Shown: one piece after another, positions 1 to 8,700 of the stretch
Numbering within the stretch: position 1 is the stretch's first letter
Layout of the letters: the number at the start of each line of letters is the position of its first letter
Source of the DNA: Streptomyces fradiae ATCC 10745 = DSM 40063
GTDB lineage: Bacteria > Actinomycetota > Actinomycetes > Streptomycetales > Streptomycetaceae
Assembly: GCF_008704425.1 (NCBI RefSeq)
Contig: NZ_CP023696.1
Span: forward strand, 5,930,501 to 5,994,500
Length of the DNA: 64,000 nucleotides
Reading direction: 5' to 3'
The notes under the pieces: model-generated
What the model was told of the DNA's origin: nothing
The model's database searches: none
What the model saw: only the letters and a program-made list of their open reading frames with translations
Translations under genes and position numbers: made by a program

Positions 1-322
1 CGTCCCGCAGCCGCGGCAGCCCCTCGTCCGGGTACCACGCGACGCCGGCGAACCGGTCGGCGGCCGGGGTGGCGAACGCGAGGGCCGTGGCGGCCTGTTC
101 GGCGCCGAGCAGGTTGACCCCGAACCGCCCGGCCCGCCGGATCTTCGGCAGCAGGCCGGAGCGGTGGTCCAGCGCGATCGTCACCATGGGCGGGCGCAGG
201 GACAGCGAGGTGAGCGAGCCGACCGTCGTGCCGTGGGGCAGGCCGTCCGCCATCGCCGTGACCACCGCCACGGGGGTGCAGACGTCGGCCATGAAGTCCT
301 TGAACTCGTCCTCCGTAACCAT
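1..322 (-). CDS. Flavin reductase-like domain protein (partial)
   Basis: The gene runs off the left edge, so only the first 107 residues are visible. The start MVTEDEFKDFMADVCTPVAV, the SLTSLSLRPPMV segment and the VNLLGAEQ segment are typical of the HpaC/DIM6-type NAD(P)H:flavin oxidoreductase family. Members bind FMN in a split beta-barrel and deliver reduced flavin to a partner oxygenase. A purine-rich GGGAAGAAGGA sequence directly precedes the ATG. It is co-directional with the SDR, monooxygenase and NRPS genes but separated from the SDR by about 290 bases, so it could be the last gene of that transcript or have its own promoter. Inference: it supplies reduced flavin for a tailoring step. 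Homologues of the adjacent monooxygenase usually reduce their own FAD with NAD(P)H, so the partnership is not certain. Confidence 0.8.
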   Translation of the reverse strand, partial: MVTEDEFKDFMADVCTPVAVVTAMADGLPHGTTVGSLTSLSLRPPMVTIALDHRSGLLPKIRRAGRFGVNLLGAEQAATALAFATPAADRFAGVAWYPDEGLPRLRD

Positions 323-423
323 TCCTTCTTCCCAGGGTGTGAAGGGGTCGGGCGCTTCTCGCGTGGTGTCCGTACAGGAGGGGGCCGGGGAAAGCGGACG
401 AGCGGAGAGGGGACGCGCGGAAG

Positions 424-438
424 CGGGGGAATCCCCCG
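424..438. other. Short GC-rich hairpin between SDR and flavin reductase genes
   Basis: Arms CGGGGG and CCCCCG flank a three-base AAT loop. It sits in the 288-base gap between the SDR stop and the flavin reductase start and could be a weak terminator or attenuator. Nothing else recognisable was seen in this gap. Confidence 0.25.
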
Positions 439-610
439 GCGGGCTCCCCGGCCGCCACGAGGGCCGGACGTGCCGCGGGAACGGGGGCGCGTGCGACGAG
501 GCCGGCGTTTCCCCCGGACTCGGCCCCGCTCACGCTATCCAGGGGGCCGGGGCACGTCCATCGCGTCGAATCGGCACTACTCGAACGCGCAGTCGGCCCC
601 GGCCCGGCGG

Positions 611-1540
611 CTACCCCGGCTGCCGCTCCAGCGGCCCGGGCGCCCCCACGGAGGCGGTGATCGCGCTGAACCGGCGGTCCATCAGGGCGTCGGGCAGCAG
701 TCGCGCCAGGCGGCCCATCCGGCGTGCGTCCGCGCCGACCCAGTACCGGGTGCGGGGACGCGCGTCGGTCAGGGCGCGGAAGACCGCGCGGGCGAAGTCC
801 TCGGGCGTGGTCCGGCTCGCCAGGGCCTGCTGCGCGTTGCCGGCCATGAACGCCTGGAAGGCGGACCGGTACAGCTCGGCCACGGCCGGGGGAGCGCCGT
901 CCAGCACCCGGTCGCCCGCCTCGGACACCTTGTTCCAGATCGGTGTGAGGATGGCGCCCGGTGCCACGGTCGACACGCGCACCCCGCTGGGCGTCAGCTC
1001 GCGCCGCAGGGCGTCGCTCAGCGCCTCCTTGGCGAACTGCGCCGTGGAGTACGCCCCGAGGAACGGGACGGCGGCCTTGCCGAGGCCGGAGGTGACGTTG
1101 ACGATCCGCCCGCGCGAGCGGCGCAGCAGCGGCAGGTGCGCGCGGATCACCCCGAGGTGCCCGACCACGTTGACGTCGAGCTGCCGGCGGAACTGGTCGC
1201 CGTCGACGCACTCCAGCGGCCCCGGTACGCAGATGCCCGCGTTGTTCACCAGGCCCCGCAGCCCGCCGTACTCGCGCTCGGCGAGCTCCGCGGAGGCCCG
1301 CACGGACGCGTCGTCGGTGATGTCGACGAGGGCGTAGCGGAGCCGGCCGTGCAGCGACTCGGCGAGCAGCTTCTCCCCGTCCTCGGCCCGCCGCACCCCC
1401 GCCAGCACCCGGAAGCCGCGGTGCTCCAGCTCCAGGGCGCACTCCCGGCCCAGCCCGGACGAGGCGCCGGTGACCAGCACCGCCCCGCTCGCCGGGAGTT
1501 GCCCGCGCCCCGCGATCCCGCTCATGGCCCGCCCCCTCAT
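611..1540 (-). CDS. Short-chain dehydrogenase/reductase with altered YxxxK motif
   Basis: A 309-residue Rossmann-fold oxidoreductase. The dinucleotide motif TGASSGLG lies at residues 24-31, NNAG near residue 100, and a Ser of the NVTSG segment about 13 residues before the active-site Tyr. The catalytic motif reads YSTAQ where classical SDRs have YxxxK, so the Lys that lowers the Tyr pKa and contacts the nicotinamide ribose is Gln (codon CAG on the coding strand). The chosen ATG overlaps the TGA of the upstream monooxygenase (ATGA), which implies translational coupling; a second in-frame ATG lies five codons later at 1525. Cotranscription with the NRPS and monooxygenase suggests a tailoring reductase or dehydrogenase. 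The substitution may mean weak, altered or non-redox function. PVAPGAILTPIW-like residues after the Tyr fit the family substrate loop. Confidence 0.88.
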   Translation of the reverse strand: MRGRAMSGIAGRGQLPASGAVLVTGASSGLGRECALELEHRGFRVLAGVRRAEDGEKLLAESLHGRLRYALVDITDDASVRASAELAEREYGGLRGLVNNAGICVPGPLECVDGDQFRRQLDVNVVGHLGVIRAHLPLLRRSRGRIVNVTSGLGKAAVPFLGAYSTAQFAKEALSDALRRELTPSGVRVSTVAPGAILTPIWNKVSEAGDRVLDGAPPAVAELYRSAFQAFMAGNAQQALASRTTPEDFARAVFRALTDARPRTRYWVGADARRMGRLARLLPDALMDRRFSAITASVGAPGPLERQPG

Positions 1541-2730
1541 CGGCCCGCCCCCGCGCCCGCGCCGGGCAGGCCCGCGCCCGGGAAGGTCAGGGCGGGCTCC
1601 AGCTTGCCCACCAGGTTCCGGTGCGACATCCACCGGAAGTACGCGTCGCGCACCCGGCGGCGCACCGGTCCCTGCGACTGCTCGAAGTCGCTGATCGACC
1701 GGGTGGCCTCCACGATCATCCGCGTACGGTCGTACCGCGCGGCCTCGTAGCCGCGCAGCCCGCTCGGCACGTCCGGGGCGGCCCGCAGGTGCTGCGCCAG
1801 GACGGCGGCGTCCTCCATCGCCATGGCCGAGCCCTGCCCGAGGCTGGTGAGCATCGGGTGGGCGGCGTCCCCGAGCAGGGTCACCGGCCCGGTGCCCCAG
1901 GGCCGCAGGAACGGCCGGTCGCGGGTGTTCAGCGTCAGCAGGTCCTCCTGCGGCGTCACCCGGATCGCCTCGCGGACCTCGTCCGGCCAGCCGGAGTAGG
2001 CGTCGAGCACCCCGGCCTTGCCGCCGTCCCAGGTGCTGGACTCGGCGAACGGCATGTTCTTCGTGCCCCACCAGTAGAGCCGGCCCCGGCCGATGTCGAC
2101 CAGGCCGAACCGCATCCCGTCGCCCCACAGGTGCACCACGGAGCCGGGCGCGAACCGGGGGTGGCTGTACTCGGTGATGCCCAGCCAGGCGATGTACCCG
2201 CTGTCGCGGACCGGCTCGTCGGGTCCGGCGATCTGCCGCCGGATCGCCGAGTTGAACCCGTCGGCGCCGACCAGGAGGTCGGCCTCGGCCCACCGGCCGC
2301 CGGCGAAGCGCACCCGCGCCCGGTCGCCGGCCACCTCGAAGCGCTCGGCGGCCGAGTCGAGGGTGACGGGGATGTCCGCCGCCGCGTCGAGGAGCGCGGC
2401 CAGCAGGTCGGCCCGGCTGATGCACACGCACGGGACCCCGATCCGCCGGGTGATCTCGGGGAAGGGGAACTCCCGTATCAGCCTGCCCTTCCAGTCCTTG
2501 ACGTGGTACGTCTCCATCACCCGGCCGCGCTTCTCCAGGCCGAGGTCGATGTCGAGGGTGGCGAGCGCCGCCGTGGCGTTGCTCATCACGGAGAGGCCGA
2601 AGCCGGCGGCCCGCAGCTCCGGGGCCCGCTCGAACACCTCCACGTCGAAGCCCACGCGGCGCAGCGCGATGGCCGTGGTGAGCCCGCCGATGCCCGCACC
2701 GATGACGATGGCCGTCCTTGTCCCATTCAT
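1537..2730 (-). CDS. FAD-dependent monooxygenase, PxaB/LgnC/BraC-like candidate
   Basis: A 397-residue class A flavoprotein monooxygenase. It has the N-terminal FAD motif GAGIGG (residues 11-16), the central VGADG motif near residue 155 and the GDAAHP motif near 287, all in the order of the aromatic hydroxylase/zeaxanthin epoxidase-like family. Its ATG starts one base after the NRPS stop (TGA-C-ATG), and its own stop overlaps the SDR start. In bacterial pyrrolizidine alkaloid and brabantamide pathways an enzyme of this type directly follows the bimodular NRPS and performs a Baeyer-Villiger oxidation on the bicyclic product released by the TE domain. Inference: the same job here, since the NRPS architecture and predicted amino acids match. 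An ordinary hydroxylation or epoxidation of a peptide product is the alternative. Confidence 0.9.
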   Translation of the reverse strand: MNGTRTAIVIGAGIGGLTTAIALRRVGFDVEVFERAPELRAAGFGLSVMSNATAALATLDIDLGLEKRGRVMETYHVKDWKGRLIREFPFPEITRRIGVPCVCISRADLLAALLDAAADIPVTLDSAAERFEVAGDRARVRFAGGRWAEADLLVGADGFNSAIRRQIAGPDEPVRDSGYIAWLGITEYSHPRFAPGSVVHLWGDGMRFGLVDIGRGRLYWWGTKNMPFAESSTWDGGKAGVLDAYSGWPDEVREAIRVTPQEDLLTLNTRDRPFLRPWGTGPVTLLGDAAHPMLTSLGQGSAMAMEDAAVLAQHLRAAPDVPSGLRGYEAARYDRTRMIVEATRSISDFEQSQGPVRRRVRDAYFRWMSHRNLVGKLEPALTFPGAGLPGAGAGAGR

Positions 2731-2731
2731 G

Positions 2732-5700
2732 TCAGCGCTGCCCGCTTTCGCTCGTCCGCAGTCCGATGGCGTTCAGTACCGTGCCGACGATGTCCGACAC
2801 GCGCGGTTCCTCCATGATCGTCAGGTGGTCGCCCTCGACCTCGACCACGGTGAGGCGGCCGGAGGTGCGGTCCCGCCACCCGTTGGCCGGGTCGGCGTGC
2901 ATGCTGTCGATCGCCGTGTGCATCTCCAGCAGCACCCCGGGCAGCGGGTCCCTGGCCTTGACGAGCACCAGGTCGAAGTCGACGGTGCCGGGCCGGTAGT
3001 CGAAGGCCGCGCGCCAGTTCGCCTCGTACACCTTGAACAGCCGGCGTACGACGGCGTCGCCGCTGCCCGCGGGCAGGACGCCCTCGTCGACCGCGAGCCT
3101 GGTCATGAACGCGAACTTCTCGTCCAGCGTGGCCAGTCCGGGCGGCAGGAGGTCCCCGGCCGTGGCACTGCCGTGCTGGAGCCACAGCAGCTCCCAGAAG
3201 AACCAGCCGAGCAGCGCCTCGTCGTCGGTCCAGGGCTGCCGGTCCGGGTTGAGCGCCGTCGTGTCCAGGACGACCAGGGAGCCGACGCTCTCCCCCGCGG
3301 CGTGCAGCTGGCGGGCCATCTCGAAGGCGACGAACCCGCCGAAGGACCAGCCGCCCAGGTGGTACGGGCCGGTCGGCTGGACCCGGCGCATCGCCTCGAC
3401 GTAGCCGGCCGCCAGCTTCTCGATGCCGCGCACCGGCTCCGTGCCGACGTCCGCGCCGGCCGCCTGGAAGGCGTAGAAGGGCTGGTCCTCCGGCAGGTGC
3501 TTGGCGAACGGCACGTAGCAGAGCACGTTGCCGCCCATGGGGTGCGCGAAGAACAGCGGAGGCCGCTTCCCCTGCGGCCGGATCGCCACCAGCGGGTCGA
3601 AGCCGGTCGCCCCGGTGCCCGCCGCGCGGAGCCGCCCGGCCAGTTCGGCCACGGTCGGCGCCACGATGAAGTCCGACAGCGGGACCACGGCGCCGAACCG
3701 TTCCTCCATGAGGACGACCAGGCGCATCGCCGTGATGGAGGTGGCACCGAGGTCGAACAGGTTGTCGTGCACCCCCACCTCGGGCACCTGGAGCAGATCG
3801 GCCAGCATCTCCGCCAGGGCCCGCTCGTGGGCGTCCCGCGGCGCGGTGCGCCCGGTCCGCTCCTCGGCGGTCAGCGGCATCTCGCGCAGGGCGGCCTCGT
3901 CGCGCTTGCCGTTCGGCGTGAGCGGGATGGCGGGCAGCCAGGCGAAGTGCGCGGGCACCATGTAGTCCGGCAGCTTCGCGCGCAGGTGCCGCCGCAGCCC
4001 GTCCAGGTCCGCGCGCTCCGCGTCGCCGACCAGGAAGGCGGCCAGGAAGGCGTCGCCCGCCGCGTTCCGCCGGGCGACCACGGCGATGTCGGTGACCGCG
4101 CCGGGCTCCCCGGCCGCGGCCTCCGCGGCCACCAGCTCCACCTCCGCCGGCTCGACCCGGTAACCGCGGATCTTGACCTGCCGGTCGGCGCGGCCGAGGC
4201 AGACCACGTTCCCGTCGGGCATCACCATGCCGACGTCACCCGTCCGGTACAGCAGCCCGCCCCCGGCGGGGTCGGGCACGAACCGCTCCTGCGTCAGGTC
4301 CGGCCGGCCGGCGTAGCCGCTGGCCAGGCCCGCCCCACCGACGAAGATCTCGCCCCGGCAGCCGACCGGGACGGGGCGCATCCGCTCGTCCAGGACCAGC
4401 AGCCGGGCCCCGTGGATCGGCTGGCCGACAGGCGGCAGCGCGGGGAAGGACTCCGGGTCGCCGGTCATCTCGTGGAACGCCGCGGCGTGGGTCTCGGTGG
4501 GCCCGTAGTGGTTGTCCAGCACGAGGCCGTCGAGGCGGGCGCAGAAGCGGCGGATGTCCTCCGTCATCCGGAACTGCTCGCCCGAGGAGCACAGGACGCG
4601 CAGGTGACGCGGCACCAGGCCGAGCGCGTTGGACGCCTCCGCCATCTGCTGGAGGGCCACGTAGGGCAGGTGCATCCGCTCCACCCGCTCCCGGTCGAGC
4701 AGCCGCAGCAGCCCCGGCATGTCCCGCCGCAGCTCCTCCGGGATGACGACCAGCGTCCCGCCCCCGCACAGCGTGGAGTACAGCTCCTGGAACGAGACGT
4801 CGAAGCTGAGCGCGGCGTACTGCAGCGTCCGGGCCCCCTCGGCGGTGCTGGCGATCCCGTTCTGCCAGGCCACCAGGTTGGACATCGAGCGGTACGGCGC
4901 CGACACGCCCTTCGGCCGTCCCGTCGAGCCCGAGGTGAACAGCAGGTACACCTCGGCGTCCTCGGAGACCTCCGGCAGCTCCGCCGCCTCCTCGGCCCCG
5001 GCGCCGGCCTCGTCCAGGGAGTCGTACGGGACCGTCCGCACCGAGGCGTCCAGCAGGTCCCCGTGCTCCCCGTCGACCACGACGACGGCCGGCCGGCCCT
5101 GCTCGATCATGGCCCGCAGCCGGTCCACCGGATAGGCGGTGTCCAGCGGCACGGCCGAGCACCCGGCCTTCGCCGTGGCCAGCGTCGCGGCGACGGTCCG
5201 CGGCGAGCGCCCCATGGCGATGCCGACCCGGTCGCCGGGAGCGACCCCCGCCTCCAGCAGGCCCACCGCGATCCGGGTGGCGATCCGGTCCAGCTCCGCG
5301 TAGGTCCACGTCAGGCCCTCGGCCACCACCGCCTCGGCCTCCGGCGAGCGGCGCACCACGTCCTCGAAGGCGCGCACCACGTTCGTCCGGGGCCGCTCGG
5401 TCCGCGGGGCCCGCGGCGGCGGCGCGAGGAAGCCGAAGTCCACCGCGTCGTCCGGGCGCTCGGCGAGCTCGCGCAGGATCCGCACGTACGTGTCGGTGTA
5501 CAGCCGGCCCTGCGCCGGGGTGAACGTCCGGCCGGAGAAGTCCAGCCGCAGCCGGATCCCCTCGTCCACCGGGTCGACCATGGCGTTGACGACCAGGGAG
5601 AAGTTGGTCTCCTCCCGCACGGCGAAGCCGCGGCTGGTGATCCCCGGCGTCCGGAAGACGTCCCCGAGCTGGCGGAAGTGGATGTAGTTGAACAGCGTGT

Positions 5701-8700
5701 CGACCAGTGACGCGCGGCCCAGGTCCTCCTGGACGACCGCGAGCGGCACCCGCCGGTGCGGGTAGCTCTCCCGCTCCCGCTCCACCACGTGCCGTACGAC
5801 GTCGAACCAGGCGCCCCCCTCCGCGGCGACCCGCAGCGGCAGGGTGTTGAGGAACAGGCCGCAGGTGCGCTCGGCGCCGTCGACCTCCGGCCTGCCGTGC
5901 GCCACCAGTCCGGTGGTGAGGTCGGTCTGGCCGGAGAAGGCGCGCAGCAGCAGCACGTGCGCGGCGAACAGCAGGGACTTCACCGGTACCCGCCGGTCGC
6001 GGGCGGTGGCCCGCACGGCGTCGACGAGGTCGGCGGGCAGCCGCACATCGCACTCGGTGCGCTCGTCCGCCCGCGGTGCCTCGTGGGGGCGGAAGCTCTC
6101 CAGGTGCGGCTGGACCGCTCCGGCCAGCGCCTCCCGCCAGTAGGCCCGGCTCGCCTCGCTGCCGACGGCCGCGCGCTCCTCGGCGACGTGCAGCGCGGCC
6201 GAGGGCGGCTCGGCGTCCGGTACCGGCTCCAGGCCCAGTCCCAGCAGGTGGCCGTAGTCCCGCAGCAGCTCGGACACGAGGTTGGCGACGCTGCCGCCGT
6301 CGAGGATGGCGTGGTGGAAGCTGAAGACCAGCTCGACCGTGTCGGGCAGGACGAACGCCCGGAAGTGGTACAGCGGCGCGCTGTCGAACCGGTAGTCGTG
6401 CCGGCGGCGCTGCGCGATGTGCTCCTCGATGGCGGCCTCGGCCGCCTCGGCGGACGACAGGCGCCGGTCGTCCACGCTCAACCCGCCCTCGACGGCCGTG
6501 TGGACGAGCTGGAGCGGCTCGGAGTACCCGGCGAGCGCGAAGGACGACCGCAGCACCTGGTGGCGCCGTACGAGCCGGTCGAAGGCCGCCCGGAACGCCG
6601 GTTCCTGCCACGGCATCTGAAGGCTGTACCGGAAGACGTCCTTGTACGTCGCGGAGTCCTGCCGCTCCTGGCTGTGGAAGAGCAGCCCGAGCTGGAGCCG
6701 GGTGACCGGGTAGGCGTCCTCGTACGTCTCCAGGCGGGCCCGGTCCAGGTGGGAGACGAGGCCGAAGGGGCGCGAGCCCGCCGACGCGGCCCGCTCGCCG
6801 TCCTGCGCGGGCGCCGCGACCTCGGCGCACTCCGCGAGGCCCGCCACGGTGGGGTTGCGGACGAAGTCGTCCATCGTGAAGCGGATGCCGGCCTTCTCCG
6901 CCAGCGCCCGCACCCGCAGCATGCTGATCGAGTCGCCGCCGATGACGAAGTAGTCCGCGTGCACGCCGACCCGCTCGGCTCCCAGGACCTGCGCCCAGAT
7001 GTCGGCGAGCACGGCCTCGCGGCTGTTGCGCGGCGCGTCGCCCCCGTCGCCGGGCGCGGCGAGGGACGGGGCCGGCAGCGCCTTGCGGTCGGCCTTGCCG
7101 TTGGGCGTCAGGGGGATGCGGTCGAGCCGTTCGAAGTGCGCCGGGATCATGTAGCCGGGGAGCACTCCGGACAGCGCCGACCGCAGCCGGCCGGGGTCGA
7201 GTTCGCCGTCGGACGCGCAGTACGCGACGAGGACGGGGCCCCGCCCGCCGCCGGGCCGGTGGTCGACCACCACGGCGTCGCGGATGCCGTCCAGGGCGAC
7301 CAGCGCGTTCTGCACCTCGCCCAGCTCGACCCGGTTGCCGCGGATCTTCACCTGGTCGTCGCTCCGGCCCAGGTACTCGATGTCGCCGTCGGCGAGCAGC
7401 CGGGCCAGGTCCCCGGTGCGGTAGAGGCGGCCGCCCGGACTGAAGGGGTCCTCCACGAAGCGCTCGGCCGTGAGCTCCGGGCGGTTGAGGTAGCCGCGGG
7501 CGACCTGGACGCCGCCGATGTGCAGCTCGCCGGGCACGCCCACGGGCTGGGGGCGGCCCTGCCGGTCGAGCACGTACAGCGTGGTGTTCTCCACCGGGCG
7601 GCCGATGGGCACCCGCGCGACCGGCCCCTCGGACGCGGGCGGGCAGTCGAAGTACGAAACGTCGACCGCGGCCTCGGTCGGGCCGTACAGGTTGACCAGG
7701 AGCGGCGCGTCACCGCCGCCGAGGACCCGGTTGAACTGGGCGACCCGCTCCGCCGGCAGCGCCTCGCCGCTGCAGAACACGAAGCGCAGCGAGCGGACGT
7801 CCGCCGCGCGGTCCGGGCCGTCCTCCAGCAGGTCGAGGAAGGGGCCGAGCATCGACGGCACGAAGTGGATCACGCTCACGCCGTGCTCGCGTATCACCCG
7901 GGCGATGACGCCCGGGTCCTTCTCGCCACCGGGCGGCAGCAGCACGACCCGCGCGCCCTGGACCGCCCACCACAGCAGCTCCCACACCGAGACGTCGAAG
8001 GAGATGGGGGTCTTCTGGAGCAGCGTGTCGCCCGGACCGACCGGGTAGCGGCGCTGCATCCACATCAGCCGGTTCCCCACCGCGTGGTGCTCGACCATGA
8101 CGCCCTTGGGGCGCCCGGTGGACCCGGAGGTGTAGATCACGTACGCGAGGTCGTCGGAGCGCGAGGTGGTGCCGAGCGGCTCGGCGGAGCCGCGGTACAG
8201 GTCGGAGATCCGCAGCACCGGCGCGTCGGTGGGCGCCTCCCCGAGGTCCCGTCCGCCGCGCAGCACCAGCTTCGCCTGGCAGTCCTCCAGGAGCAGCCGG
8301 ATCCGCGCGGCCGGGTAGCCGGGGTCGACGGGCACGTAGGCGCCGCCCGCCTTGAGGATGCCGAGCAGGCCGGGCAGCAGCTCCGGGCCGCGCTCCGCGA
8401 GGATGGCGACGCGGTCGCCGGGGCCCACGCCCCGCTCGCGCAGTTCCCGCGCCACCTGGTTGGACAGCCGGTCCAGCTCGGCGAAGGTGAGTGTGGCGCC
8501 GGAGGCGTCGTCGACGACGGCGGTCAGGCCGGGGGTGCGGGCCGCCTGCTCGGTGAACAGCTGGTGCAGCGTCTTCTCCCGCGGGTAGGGCACGAGCGGG
8601 CCCTGGCGGCGGCGCACGATGTCCTCGTACTCGTCGTCGGTCAGCATGGGGAGCGCCGACGACGGCTGGTCGCGCAGGTCCAGCCCGTGGCGCAGCAGCT

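Noticed and set aside
1537..2730. Monooxygenase as a zeaxanthin epoxidase for carotenoids
   Set aside because: No carotenoid genes nearby; coupling to the NRPS argues for peptide tailoring.
2093..5710. Second long plus-strand frame (1205 codons) opposite the NRPS and monooxygenase
   Set aside because: Antisense shadow of clear catalytic domains; no recognisable motif.
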